DNA of 64,000 nt from Eubacteriaceae bacterium (lineage in GTDB: Bacteria > Bacillota > Clostridia > Lachnospirales > Lachnospiraceae): NCBI GenBank assembly GCA_910574915.1, contig CAJTCR010000015.1, forward strand, positions 35,390-99,389, given 5' to 3'. The notes beneath the pieces are model-generated. The model was not told the origin of the DNA and searched no databases. It saw only the letters and a list, made by a program, of their open reading frames with translations. Shown here piece by piece: positions 1 through 10,400 of this stretch (position 1 is its first letter; each line of letters opens with the position of its first letter). The position numbers and the translations under genes are program-made.

Positions 1-830
1 ATCAAACCATCTGCTGTTTTAACTATAAAATTAAAATTTGAAAAAACTTCAATCACCTTCCCCGGTTCAATATTCTCATATCCTTTTCTATAAATTTCCC
101 TTACTTTCCATACTTTATATTCTTTTTCCTGATAAATAAAATGCGCACCTAAATACGGTTTTGTCAAAGCCCGTACTAAATTATAAATACCTCTGGAAGA
201 CATTCGCCAATCGATTCTTCCGTCCTCTTTCCCTCTTTTTCGCCATAAATTTCCTTCCGCCTCATACTCAATAAATGCAACCTTATGCTTTTTAAAATCA
301 GATAAAATATCTCCTAACTGTATAACTGCCGCGTCCATCACCTTATCATACAAACTTGCCGCATCATCAGAAATATCAATATCCACATACTTTTGTGAAA
401 CCATTCTTCCTCTGTCCGCATCTGCATCCATTAAAAAAAATGATGACGCCGTTTTCTCCAATCCCAGTACCAATGCCCATATTAATGGATGTCTCCCCCT
501 ATTATATGGTAATTCAGCCGGATGAAAGCCAATGCATCCTAACCTTGGAATATGCAGTACCTCCTCATCCAGTAATTGTGACCATCCCAAACACAATATT
601 AAATCTGGCTTTTTGCTCTTTATATACTTTTTTGATTGTATATCATTTACATGCTGTATCTGTATATAATCAATATTGTTATCTCTGCATATACTGCCCA
701 AATCTACAAAATCCGCATGAAAAGCAGACTCCGCTTTTGTAACAACCCCTACCAGATCTTCTTTCATTTCTATTAATTTTTGTAAAAATATTGAAGATGA
801 CTTTACACACCCAATGAACACAATCCTCAT
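1..830 (-). CDS. Sugar N-formyltransferase-like protein (3' end outside window)
   Basis: My reverse-strand translation gives an open frame of 276 codons from an ATG at 830 to the left edge, so the C-terminus is missing. It starts MRIVFIGCVKSS, a Rossmann-type start typical of the formyl_trans_N family (FMT, ArnA, sugar N-formyltransferases). The folate-domain signature is present as IGFHPAELP...NRGRHPLIWAL, followed by DADADRG. The family catalytic triad is Asn-x-His plus Asp; here His and Asp are kept but the Asn position reads Gly. These enzymes move a formyl group from N10-formyl-tetrahydrofolate to an amino sugar. The ATG overlaps the TGA of the upstream epimerase gene (ATGA) and has GGAG five bases before it, so the two are translationally coupled. 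A 4-amino sugar is a plausible substrate given the aminotransferase at 22-23 kb, but that is inference. Confidence 0.8.
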   Translation of the reverse strand, partial: MRIVFIGCVKSSSIFLQKLIEMKEDLVGVVTKAESAFHADFVDLGSICRDNNIDYIQIQHVNDIQSKKYIKSKKPDLILCLGWSQLLDEEVLHIPRLGCIGFHPAELPYNRGRHPLIWALVLGLEKTASSFFLMDADADRGRMVSQKYVDIDISDDAASLYDKVMDAAVIQLGDILSDFKKHKVAFIEYEAEGNLWRKRGKEDGRIDWRMSSRGIYNLVRALTKPYLGAHFIYQEKEYKVWKVREIYRKGYENIEPGKVIEVFSNFNFIVKTADGL

Positions 831-1999
831 TTATCTCCACCCACATCATAAAATTCTTTCTTCTTTTCAATCCCATTCCATAAAGCCTGATTAATTATAT
901 CTATAATTTGATCTGATGTTTGGTTTCCTTCATAAGGATTTCTTACACATGCAGCCTTCTTTGCAAAATCATCTGACAATGCTTTCTTTAGTGCCGCTTT
1001 AATTTGATCTTTATCGTTTTTGCAATGAATAACTGATTCTGCCTGCATTCTTCGCCTTTGCCTGCTGCCAATGTTTATCGTTGGGATTCCAAAAGTAGGA
1101 ACTTCTATAATTCCACTTGATGAATTCCCAACAACTGCTTTACAATACTGTAAAGCACTTAAATATTTTAATTGACCCAGAGATGTAAACGATACACACC
1201 TATCCTTATGGCACCCAACAAATTCATCAATCATTCTGTTAATAATCCTGCCATCCATGTCTGAATTGGCTTTTGTAAATATAACAAAAAGATCTTTTTC
1301 TTCATATATCACATCTAAAATATCTTTGAATTGCTTTTCCGTCGTAATCTCTTCTAATATAACAGGATGATAAGTTACCATGATTGTCCGGTCAGCAAAG
1401 TGAAAACCAAGCTGTTGCTCTAAAGATTTCCTGTCAAGTAATTTCATATTTCTTATATTTTCTATTCCCAATGCACCTACATTATAAACAGATCCTGGCT
1501 GCTCTCCCATCTGGATCACACGCTTGCGATATTCTTCTGTAGCAGTAAAATGAATATGACTCATTTTCGTAATGGAATGGCGAATAGCTTCATCCATAAC
1601 ACCTTCTGTTAATTCTCCTCCATGTATATGAGCTATTGGAACAGTAGCAACCATCGCAGCCGATGCAGCCATAAGCATTTCATAACGATCTCCTAAGATA
1701 ATAAGAAGATCTGGTTTATACTGCTCAAAGCAGTCGGCAAAACCAATCAGTGCTATGCCCATAGATTTTGTAATGCCCACAGAAGTATCCGAACTCAACA
1801 GCATTTCGATCTTTGCAATAATAGGATAGCCATCTTTCTCTATTTCTTTATATGTTAAGCCAAACTCTGGAGAAAGATGCATACCTGTGACCACCAACTG
1901 CAAGTCTAAATTTTGCGCTCTGTATACTTTGTCTATTAATGGCCTAAGTAATCCATATTCAGCCCGCGTACCAGTGATAATACATACTTTCTTTCTCAT
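827..1999 (-). CDS. UDP-N-acetylglucosamine 2-epimerase (hydrolysing), NeuC/LegG family
   Basis: A 390-residue cytoplasmic enzyme of the usual length for hydrolysing UDP-GlcNAc 2-epimerases (GT-B-like fold). Family motifs are in order: GTRAEYGLL near residue 10, GDRYEML near 103, HIHGGELTEG near 125, and GNSSSGIIEVP near 290. The GTRAEYG form is typical of the NeuC/LegG/NeuC-like branch, which releases UDP and makes free ManNAc-type sugars for nonulosonic acid synthesis, rather than the non-hydrolysing WecB branch. No NeuB-type condensing synthase is visible in the window; it may lie beyond the left edge. The start overlaps the licC stop by 4 bases, and its stop overlaps the formyltransferase start, so it sits in a tight operon. 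The exact substrate (UDP-GlcNAc or a modified bacillosamine) cannot be read from sequence. Confidence 0.88.
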   Translation of the reverse strand: MRKKVCIITGTRAEYGLLRPLIDKVYRAQNLDLQLVVTGMHLSPEFGLTYKEIEKDGYPIIAKIEMLLSSDTSVGITKSMGIALIGFADCFEQYKPDLLIILGDRYEMLMAASAAMVATVPIAHIHGGELTEGVMDEAIRHSITKMSHIHFTATEEYRKRVIQMGEQPGSVYNVGALGIENIRNMKLLDRKSLEQQLGFHFADRTIMVTYHPVILEEITTEKQFKDILDVIYEEKDLFVIFTKANSDMDGRIINRMIDEFVGCHKDRCVSFTSLGQLKYLSALQYCKAVVGNSSSGIIEVPTFGIPTINIGSRQRRRMQAESVIHCKNDKDQIKAALKKALSDDFAKKAACVRNPYEGNQTSDQIIDIINQALWNGIEKKKEFYDVGGDK

Positions 2000-2721
2000 G
2001 TCGGCACCTGCTCCTTATACGATTGATCTATTCTGACAAGCTCCTCATAACTGTCAATTTCCTCTATATCCCCTTCTTGAATCATACGAATTCCTAAATT
2101 AAATTTATCCGGGTAACAGAACATAGCAATATCATCCCAGTATATATCAATATTATGTTTCTGTTCAAATTCGATTTCCAATAATTGTTTTAATAATTTT
2201 CCATCTTGCTCTGACCAAAAGGAAACACCTATCAGCCGCCACCCAAAACTGCCTCCGGTTCGACTGCATGAAACAACCTTTCCATCCTGCACTTTTTGCA
2301 GCCATTCGTCTGTTTGTTTTTCTGTCCAAACACTACAATATCCCGATTTTTCAAATTGCGGCTTCAAAATATCTTTATTATAAACCACCTGATCGCCATC
2401 TATAATCACACAATTTCCTAAATATTCTCTTACTGCATACAAAGAAGAAATATTATTGTATGTAAGATAATATGGATTTTCTATTAACTGCACATTCGGA
2501 TATTTCTGTCTCAAAACTTCAAATTTTTCCTTTAAATATCCCACGACAATATAAATAGCGTTAATTCCATTTTCTGACAGACTATCAATGATCGAATCTA
2601 TCATTCTAATCCCGTTCACTTTAATCAACGGTTTTGGTATAGAAGCTGTGACTGGCATGAGCCTACTGCCAATTCCTGCTGCCATAATAATCGCCTTATC
2701 AGCACAATTACTTTTTTTCAT
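1996..2721 (-). CDS. licC: Phosphocholine cytidylyltransferase (LicC-like nucleotidyltransferase)
   Basis: A 241-residue nucleotidyltransferase with the sugar-nucleotide pyrophosphorylase start (AAGIGSRLMPVTASIPKPL, residues 14-32). Further on it has VNGIRMIDSIIDSL, NPYYLTYNNISSLY and IDGDQVVYNKDIL. The 'N-N-I-S-S-L' and 'W-T-E/S-E-Q' context resembles LicC-type CTP:phosphocholine cytidylyltransferases, which make CDP-choline from phosphocholine and CTP in the cytoplasm. The adjacent licA-like choline kinase supports this reading. The TGA overlaps the next start. An alternative is a generic sugar-1-phosphate cytidylyl- or guanylyltransferase; adjacency to a choline kinase makes LicC the better call. 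Confidence 0.8.
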   Translation of the reverse strand: MKKSNCADKAIIMAAGIGSRLMPVTASIPKPLIKVNGIRMIDSIIDSLSENGINAIYIVVGYLKEKFEVLRQKYPNVQLIENPYYLTYNNISSLYAVREYLGNCVIIDGDQVVYNKDILKPQFEKSGYCSVWTEKQTDEWLQKVQDGKVVSCSRTGGSFGWRLIGVSFWSEQDGKLLKQLLEIEFEQKHNIDIYWDDIAMFCYPDKFNLGIRMIQEGDIEEIDSYEELVRIDQSYKEQVPT

Positions 2722-2739
2722 ATATCACTTTCTATCCAT

Positions 2740-3639
2740 TTACTTATTTTCTAAACGGAATATTTCATAATACTCCTTTGCATATTCATACTGTCTGGAT
2801 GCATATCCACCAAACTCCACACCAAACTGCCGTTTGTATTCGCACCAGTTACTCCATAATAATCCGCATGAAGCAATATAACAATATATTTTTAACCTGT
2901 TTCGCTTCGAGCATCCTTCTGGATAATACGCATTTATCAAAAAATCTACTTCTTTACGTCCATACATAGCATAAATTGCAAACATTGCTATATCTACACA
3001 AGCATCCTGCATTCCAGCATATTCCCAATCAATTAACCGTATCTCTTCCTTTCCATTAATTTCTGTAAACAAGAAATTATCAGGAACAGCATCAATATGA
3101 GTCAACGTCCATTGTATATCCTGTCTGTCAACCCACTGTTTCAGCTCTAAAACTTGCTGTTTTGTCTTTTTATAATCAAAAAAACAAGATTCTTGATGAT
3201 TCCACAAAGATTCATAATAATTTATTTTATTATAAATATCAAATACAAATGAAACATGTATATTCTTTTCGTGAAAAGACCGAAGCTTACTCATACAAAT
3301 ACACACTTGCTGTTTATTTTTTGCATCACATACTCTGACATGATCCATATATCTGGTAATCTTACAGCCATCTGCTGGATTCATATAGACGATATCATCG
3401 CTTATATTCAAACCTGAAATTTTTTGATACACTTCAAATTCCTGGTTGCGGTCAATTAACTTATCTGTACCTTCTCCTGCTAATCTTATTATATATTTTT
3501 TATCACAACATTCAAACAAAAATGAAGAATTCGTCATTCCATTTTTTAACATTGAAACATTTTTAATTTCATCTTCATTTGTCTGCAATACATCAATTAT
3601 AATATTCAACGCATTCGAAGGCAACTGTTTATCTACCAT
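2740..3639 (-). CDS. licA: Choline/ethanolamine kinase (LicA-like)
   Basis: A 299-residue protein with an APH/ChoK kinase fold. The N-lobe has LKNGMTNSSFLF and the lysine-bearing strand KYIIRLAGEGTD. The catalytic loop reads LTHIDAVPDNFLF (Brenner H-x-D-x-x-x-x-N), and LIDWEYAG carries the metal-binding Asp and choline-kinase 'DWEYA'. This is the diagnostic pattern of LicA/choline kinases, which phosphorylate choline (or ethanolamine) with ATP. The length fits bacterial LicA. It is 18 bases upstream of licC, so phosphocholine is probably made and activated as a unit. No choline transporter (LicB) or LicD phosphocholine transferase is in this window. Confidence 0.88.
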   Translation of the reverse strand: MVDKQLPSNALNIIIDVLQTNEDEIKNVSMLKNGMTNSSFLFECCDKKYIIRLAGEGTDKLIDRNQEFEVYQKISGLNISDDIVYMNPADGCKITRYMDHVRVCDAKNKQQVCICMSKLRSFHEKNIHVSFVFDIYNKINYYESLWNHQESCFFDYKKTKQQVLELKQWVDRQDIQWTLTHIDAVPDNFLFTEINGKEEIRLIDWEYAGMQDACVDIAMFAIYAMYGRKEVDFLINAYYPEGCSKRNRLKIYCYIASCGLLWSNWCEYKRQFGVEFGGYASRQYEYAKEYYEIFRLENK

Positions 3640-3675
3640 TTTACCATTTACATCCCTGCTTCTTTATACTAGCCT

Positions 3676-6600
3676 CTAATAAATCACTAAATTGCCTATA
3701 TGTTCTAACAATACCTGGAAATACTCTTCTTTTCTCACTTTATCTATACATTCATTTCCTTCTCTATCATACAGCCAGCATTCATATTCTCCCAACTCAA
3801 ATCTTCCGTCATACTCCACAATGCCTTCTGATGTAAAATAATACACAAAATCCTCTGAAACAACAGATGCCTGGTACGGATCACCAGGGTGTATACTTTC
3901 TGTAATCGCATACTTTCTTTTTTTGTCACCACCAAAAAATACCGGTAAATTGCCATCGATCTTTTCACTTTTTAATGGTATACCTGCAAGCTTGCACATA
4001 ATAGGCAAATAATCACAAGTAGACAAAAGTTCATCACACATCGTATTTGGGGTTTCTCCTCCCCGGAACATCATTGCAATTTTTGACCTGCCTTCAGAAA
4101 GAAAATGTTTGCCTTCTTCAACTAAAAACCCTTGTCCATGATCTCCAAATAAAGAAACTATAATTTCATCGTTACTATAATTTTCTTCAATATAATGATA
4201 CAATATTTCCAGGTATTCATCAATGTACTTCATTTGTCTCATATACAGCTCGCGTTTACTCCTACTATATTCCTGCTTCACAGAAGACACACCACTTTTG
4301 TCAACCGTTCGGTATTCTAATGGAACACTTGCCTGCACAGATTGTTTTAATGGAATCTCATCTGCTATCATATGCAGGTCTCCAGCACACATCCAGATAA
4401 ACTGGTTGGTTTCCTTCATTAGTTTCATATGCTCTAATACATCCTGTACTACCTGCTCCACATTCATCCCAATATATTGATGCTGATAAATAATCCGATC
4501 CATGCCTCTGCCATATCCATAAGACTGCGTAGATCTCCAATCTCCGTCTATTTTGGCTGTATAATAACCCTGTTCTTTAAAATACTCTGCGAGAATTGTA
4601 TAATCTGTTGAGAATACGTTCGTCATATGATTATGTATAATCATATGATTAACAGAACTCATTCCTGATACATACGCAGCTAAAGATGGCAATGTCCATT
4701 CAGCAGCAGTATACACATTACTGCAACACACTCCTTGCGAAAAAAACTTAGATGTAAACGGCATTAGTTCAGCAAAATTTTCTTCACCAATTACTTTTTG
4801 AGAAATGCCGTCAATAAAAATATTTAATACCAGCTTTTTCTTACCTGGATCTTGTTTTAATATAATTGGATTTCCAATACATAAAGGCTCCTCTGACAAC
4901 AAGCGCGTTGCAGAAGGTAATCTATAATATTCAAAATGCTGTGCTTTTAAATTACGGCACTCAAACTCCCTGTTATCAGGTAAAATAATTGTATAGGATT
5001 TACTATTGTCTTCTTGTAATACTGGCAATAAATATTCGCCTTCATTCCCAAGCTGTATTTGATTCGTTTTTTCCACTTCTATACATTCAAGCTTCGTAAG
5101 CAGATAATTATTAAATGTCGGGCGCATACCAACAATAATATCTCCTGCGTTCTGTGTATCATAGCTTGCATTATACTTTTTATTTCCAAACACATCTTCA
5201 TAAGTAGCACCAATAGTTATTCTGTTTGAGACACTTTTGTTTGACACACCCTTATGATAAGCATGATCATCAAATCCAAATCCTTTTTCTAAATGCTTTT
5301 TCATATAATCAATTTTTTTTAGACATTCTGCGGCTCGTTCCATATCCCCCTTTTTCTGAAATACTCTTATTGTCTCATTCATTTCATTTAGCAAATCTTC
5401 TTTCCACTCGTCAATTTCTGGCAATTCATCATAATATTGTTTTAATATTTTTAAAACTGTATCATATCTCAATGCTTCTACAAAACGCTTTGTTTTTTTA
5501 CATATCAGCCTTGCAATCAGATTTTGATTGAAATTAAAAGGATTTTTATGAATCCCTTCTTTAATTAAGACATAGGCTTTTTCTATATCTCCAATTATAG
5601 ACCAATACCATGCTTTTATCGTATATAAATCCAGATCCTTCGGATATTCTTTTTCATAACTTGCAAGGAGCTGTTTCAGTTTCTCGATATTTTCTATATT
5701 ATTAATTTCTTTATAAATTTGACGCTTTAAGTCATTTGTATGTAAACTAACTAACCATCCGCTGCCTTGTTGAAGAGCAGAAAAAACGATTTTTTTTAGT
5801 CGCTCCTTTATTATCTTACACTCCTCAGAAGACAACTCACGTGGAAACATATTTAAATATTTTACCTGTTCCCGATAAATCTGCTCATAAACTTCCTGTT
5901 TTTCTCCAACTTTTTTAAAACCTTCGATCATATCATATGCAATCTTAATTAAAAAACAGGTATTATCACACCTCTTTAAAAACATCATTATAAACTGATT
6001 CTTATCAAACTCTAAATACTCATCACAAAAATCCAAAAAACTGTTTTGCTGCGTAATTCGGCTTTCTGGATACATATAAGATAATATTTTGTTTTCTTCT
6101 TGTATATTTTGATCTGAATGATATTCACGGGTGAAATTAACTATAATATCTAAATCACTAATTGCCAAATCTGACGTTTTAGCTAAAAGCATAGCAATAC
6201 AAATATGCACATACTCCTTTGCAAATGCATTTTTTTGTATTCTATACATAGTATCATTGATCTTCTTATCTGCATACAATCCCATATTAAACGCCATACC
6301 ATTCAAATCATTTATATTTGAAGACATATCAATGGCTGATATCCCTGCGCTGTATATATTTTTCATATCTTTATAACTGCCTGATGCAATCAATACTCCA
6401 CACCCCTCATATGATTTAAGAAAATTTAAATACTCTGAGAGATGCTCTAAATTAATACAATTTTCATCATTTACCAATACTGCAAACATACCTTGCGCTA
6501 ATTCTAATGTTTTCAATACATTCCTATTTTTTTCTTGGTATTCAGTAAATTCATAATAACGAATTCTGGCATCTTTTATTTTTCGTATTTTCTCATAACC

Positions 6601-7419
6601 TTCCTTGTCTACAGTAGAAGCATTATTCGAAATAATAAACTCAATTTCACTGTCATATGGGCATTTTAATAAATATTCCGCTTTTCTTAAAGCGTCTGTC
6701 CCGCAATTATAACTAGGCAGACATACAGATAAAAAAATATTTTTTCTTTCTTGTTTTACGCTGTTTTTAGAATATATTCGATTTTGATGAAGCGTATTTA
6801 TCATATCCAAATACTTTTGTGTATGCGCTGAATGAATTAATTTTGGCAAATAAAACTCTTCATATTCCTCAAAAAAAGTTCGCATATATAGATCATTTTT
6901 AAATACAACAAACTTATCACAATAAATTTGTTTAAAATTTGGAAGCTTAAAAAAAGATACAAATTTTGCTTCTAATTCATTTAAAACAATGTATATTGTA
7001 TTTCTGTTATATTTACACATATCTGGTACTATTTCACGAATATCCCAAATATCTGCATATAATATACTATTAAATTCAATCTCTATTCCCTGTACAGGCT
7101 TATAATCCAAAATAAACAAACCGTTGAATTTTTGTTCCTCTCTGTCAAATATGTAAAATTTCTCCTCCGATACAGGTATAAAATCTAATTCACATGCCTC
7201 ATAATCTAACTGCGTAAATTCACCGCTGTTGTTCTTAAAGTTATCTCTAAATTCCTTCTCATTTGGATACACAAAACATTGATAAAGATTCTCTAAAATC
7301 AGCTCTTTCTCGTAATCCAGATGATAAGCCTGAATAAAATCCTGTACAGATTGGTCGTATTGCCCTAACTCAAAATATCTGATTCCACGCTCAAAATAAA
7401 TTCTTCCTTCACTGCTCAT
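3676..7419 (-). CDS. TPR - GT2 glycosyltransferase - alkaline-phosphatase-fold fusion protein
   Basis: A 1247-residue cytoplasmic-looking protein with no signal peptide or membrane span. Residues 7-40 form a TPR-like helical pair. Residues about 226-450 are a GT2 domain (FLSVCLPSYN near 230, IISNNAS near 262, the acidic VNDEN near 316). The middle, about 540-720, is helical and TPR-like. Residues about 861-1247 are an alkaline-phosphatase/sulfatase-superfamily domain with all ligand positions: Asp870 (NIFIDG), Thr909 (EWTLPS), Asp1014 and His1016 (AGDLH), Asp1093-His1094 (FGDHGQ) and His1105 (GKHF). A Thr sits where sulfatases carry the formylglycine Cys/Ser. Thr is the nucleophile in NPP phosphodiesterases and in EptA/PptA-type phospho-alcohol transferases, so a phosphotransferase or phosphodiesterase is more likely than a sulfatase. 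It lies immediately upstream of licA-licC. I infer transfer of a phospho-alcohol, perhaps phosphocholine, onto a glycan. Confidence 0.75.
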   Translation of the reverse strand: MSSEGRIYFERGIRYFELGQYDQSVQDFIQAYHLDYEKELILENLYQCFVYPNEKEFRDNFKNNSGEFTQLDYEACELDFIPVSEEKFYIFDREEQKFNGLFILDYKPVQGIEIEFNSILYADIWDIREIVPDMCKYNRNTIYIVLNELEAKFVSFFKLPNFKQIYCDKFVVFKNDLYMRTFFEEYEEFYLPKLIHSAHTQKYLDMINTLHQNRIYSKNSVKQERKNIFLSVCLPSYNCGTDALRKAEYLLKCPYDSEIEFIISNNASTVDKEGYEKIRKIKDARIRYYEFTEYQEKNRNVLKTLELAQGMFAVLVNDENCINLEHLSEYLNFLKSYEGCGVLIASGSYKDMKNIYSAGISAIDMSSNINDLNGMAFNMGLYADKKINDTMYRIQKNAFAKEYVHICIAMLLAKTSDLAISDLDIIVNFTREYHSDQNIQEENKILSYMYPESRITQQNSFLDFCDEYLEFDKNQFIMMFLKRCDNTCFLIKIAYDMIEGFKKVGEKQEVYEQIYREQVKYLNMFPRELSSEECKIIKERLKKIVFSALQQGSGWLVSLHTNDLKRQIYKEINNIENIEKLKQLLASYEKEYPKDLDLYTIKAWYWSIIGDIEKAYVLIKEGIHKNPFNFNQNLIARLICKKTKRFVEALRYDTVLKILKQYYDELPEIDEWKEDLLNEMNETIRVFQKKGDMERAAECLKKIDYMKKHLEKGFGFDDHAYHKGVSNKSVSNRITIGATYEDVFGNKKYNASYDTQNAGDIIVGMRPTFNNYLLTKLECIEVEKTNQIQLGNEGEYLLPVLQEDNSKSYTIILPDNREFECRNLKAQHFEYYRLPSATRLLSEEPLCIGNPIILKQDPGKKKLVLNIFIDGISQKVIGEENFAELMPFTSKFFSQGVCCSNVYTAAEWTLPSLAAYVSGMSSVNHMIIHNHMTNVFSTDYTILAEYFKEQGYYTAKIDGDWRSTQSYGYGRGMDRIIYQHQYIGMNVEQVVQDVLEHMKLMKETNQFIWMCAGDLHMIADEIPLKQSVQASVPLEYRTVDKSGVSSVKQEYSRSKRELYMRQMKYIDEYLEILYHYIEENYSNDEIIVSLFGDHGQGFLVEEGKHFLSEGRSKIAMMFRGGETPNTMCDELLSTCDYLPIMCKLAGIPLKSEKIDGNLPVFFGGDKKRKYAITESIHPGDPYQASVVSEDFVYYFTSEGIVEYDGRFELGEYECWLYDREGNECIDKVRKEEYFQVLLEHIGNLVIY

Positions 7420-7440
7420 TAAATAAATTTCCTTCCCCCT

Positions 7441-7460
7441 CCCCGGAAGAATATCCGGGG
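7441..7460 (-). other. Intercistronic GC-rich hairpin
   Basis: A perfect 7-bp stem (CCCCGGA/TCCGGGG) with a 6-base loop lies in the 55-bp gap between the triple-fusion gene and the TPR-GT2-phosphatase gene. On the transcribed strand it is followed by a G/A-rich stretch containing the next ribosome-binding site, not by a T-run. It is therefore more likely an mRNA stability or processing hairpin than a terminator. Confidence 0.5.
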
Positions 7461-7474
7461 TTTACAAATTTTTA

Positions 7475-10400
7475 TTATTTCTTTTTTATCTTGGTCATAT
7501 AATATTCCCACAATTCATCCAACTTATTGCTTTGCAAGAGAGGAATTGCATCAAATATATCAATATCATCCCAGTCCCACCACTTCATTTCACACAGTTT
7601 CTGAATGATGTCCTTATCAAACCTATATTTTCGCACCTTTGCTGGCACACCTGCCACTACAGTATACGGTTCTAATATATCTTTTACTACAACTGCATTT
7701 GCTGCTATCACACATCCGTCTGCAATTGTTACTCCTGACATAATTTTAGCATCCGATCCAATCCATACATCATTTCCTATTGATATATCTCCTTTTGTAG
7801 TTGGATGTCCCTTTATATAACAACAGGATTTTAAAAATACATTAAACGGATAAGTGCTGTTCCAATCTACCCGGTGATTGCTGCCCAGCCATATTTGCAC
7901 GCCCTCCGCAATAGAGCAAAACTTACCAATTCTAAGTTCTGCGTTTTCATCTTTTTCTTTTTTTATACTTGGCAGCCCATATGAAAAATCGCCTACTTCA
8001 ATTCCAGGTCTAACATATTTCGACTGAAACCTATTATAAACATAATTTCTTAATGCTTGGATTTGTTCTCGTTTATTACCCTCCTCTAACTCCAAATCTA
8101 CACTCATTTTTAAATCCATATTCTTTACACCGCGTACAATCCCTCTTCTGAGTTCTCCATCGACCCAGCTATCGATATCTTCCCTGAAAAAGATGTAACC
8201 ATTAGTAGTCGATGTCGAAAATCCATACCTCTTTAAAATATTTCGAATATCTTTTTCAGCATTTTTGCGATGATAGGAACAGATTGCACACTTTATATCA
8301 TCGCTCTGTGTTAATATTCTCGCTGCTCCATTTAATGCTGCTGTTTCTGCACCTTCCACATCCATTTTAATAAAATTCACTTGCTGTTCCTGCACAAATG
8401 TATCAATACGAATATGTGTCTCATCATCATATTCATCCAGCATCTTTTCTATAATAACGACTTTATCCTTCCACGGTTCAAATGTTTTCTCTAATGCCTC
8501 TACCCATTCATGCTCACATTCCACCAAATAAAGCTTTTTCGCCTTTTCAACAATATCCAGTGCAAAATTACCTTCTGCTACCCCTGCTTCAACTACAATA
8601 TCCCCTTCTTTTACCTGAAAATCCTGAGTCAAGTAACGATGAGGTGAATCAATATCCTGTTCTAGATTAACAAAATTCAACTCTGATGCAACATATAGTT
8701 TAGAATGAGACTTTGGATAATACATCCTTTTCCCATTCCAGATCACATAACACATCTGCGCATTCTCATCATACCGGACATCATCAACCATTGTCTGCGT
8801 AATTCTACCATATTTGCCTACAAACTCCTGATTATACGGTCCCACGCTCTTTGTTCTCTGAATACAATCAAGAATCTCAATGATATCTAGATCGCTGCTA
8901 TCAGAATAATTCTGTAGTAATTTTTTTATTAATACTTCTTGTTCATGACTATTGTTTTCAACTGGCACAGCTTTATCAGAATTATTTTTCCCCTCTGCCT
9001 TTGCTAATTCATTCGAAAGTTCCTCATATTCTGCTTTTAAATACAATGCCTGTATATTTGTACATTCCATCATTAACAATTCCAAGCCTGTTTCTAAATC
9101 TTTTTCTTCTAATTGATTTAAATATTTGTATACAAACTCACTAATCTCAATATTGGGAAAATTCGCTTTAATTCTTAAAAACAACAGAATAAATTTGTTA
9201 TATAAATATTTTATGTCAGATAAGTCCACAACATCATAGGTTCTTAATTCAGTAATGATTCCCAGTATTTCGTCAATTCCATGAATTGCGTTTATTCCAA
9301 TTTCCCGTACATTCAGCCTTGTATAAGGAATCTGCAACACCTTTCCATAACCGTTGTTAACGCTTATATCTTTTGCACGCTCTCTGATAAATTCAATCAT
9401 TTCAAAAGTACGATGCTGCCAGGTAAGTCCCTGATCTGCACGCAGCTTTCCAGCAGAAGCAATATGGCTCGCGTACTCTTCATTTTCAAGCAAATATTTT
9501 ATTTTATCCGGCAATTCCTCTAAGTTTCGCAAAGAAAAAGTAACTAATTCTTTTTCATCCTCAAAATTTTCAATAATATATTTACTTTCATCTGTGACCG
9601 CCACTGTTCCGCTTAACATCGCCGTAGCAATCCGTTCCTGAAATCCCTCCTTAAACCACGGCATTAGATTCAACGAAATTTTCGCTTCAGCGACTGCTTT
9701 TCTGGCGACATAAGCACTTCCTTTTTCAATAATCAGCTCTCCATCATAATCACCTTCAAATTCATCCCATCCATTTCCATAGACATGTATAGATAGCCCA
9801 TTTGCTAACAATACCCGGATTACTTTATCCCTATAGTAGTCTCTGGCATACCAATCCGCTACTAAAATCTCTTTCAAAAGGTCCAAGAAGCATTCTTTCG
9901 ATAAGTTATTTATCTGAAACATACGTAATGCTTTTTTCAAACACATATCTATTGTCTGCTCTGTATTTTCAATGATATCATGCCATATAAATTCTATGCA
10001 AGACTGCATAGCTCCTTCATATTTGCTGCTGATTACCTCAAAATAATTATAAAATTCTTTAGGCGTCCTATAACTTCCTGTAAAAACAATTTGCTTTTTC
10101 CGCTCTTCGTATGGGATATATTTTTGTGAAAAACTGCCTGCGAGAGGAACAAACTTGACATTTTTAATATTCGGAAAATACTCTTCAATAAAACGGCAAT
10201 GATTCTTATCACATACGAATACAATATCTTTTTCACGCAAATCCTGCAACCTGTCTCTATGTAAGATTGGATGATCGCATAAATAGGTTACAAAGACAGC
10301 TTGAGGTATTACAGGGATCAAATTATACATTATACCATTACAAGAAAATATATAATCAATCTTTATACCAATCATTATTTCGCGTATTTGAAAATCGACT

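Noticed and set aside
3676..7419. Calling the C-terminal domain a sulfatase
   Set aside because: The nucleophile position is Thr rather than the Cys or Ser that is converted to formylglycine, so sulfatase activity is unlikely.
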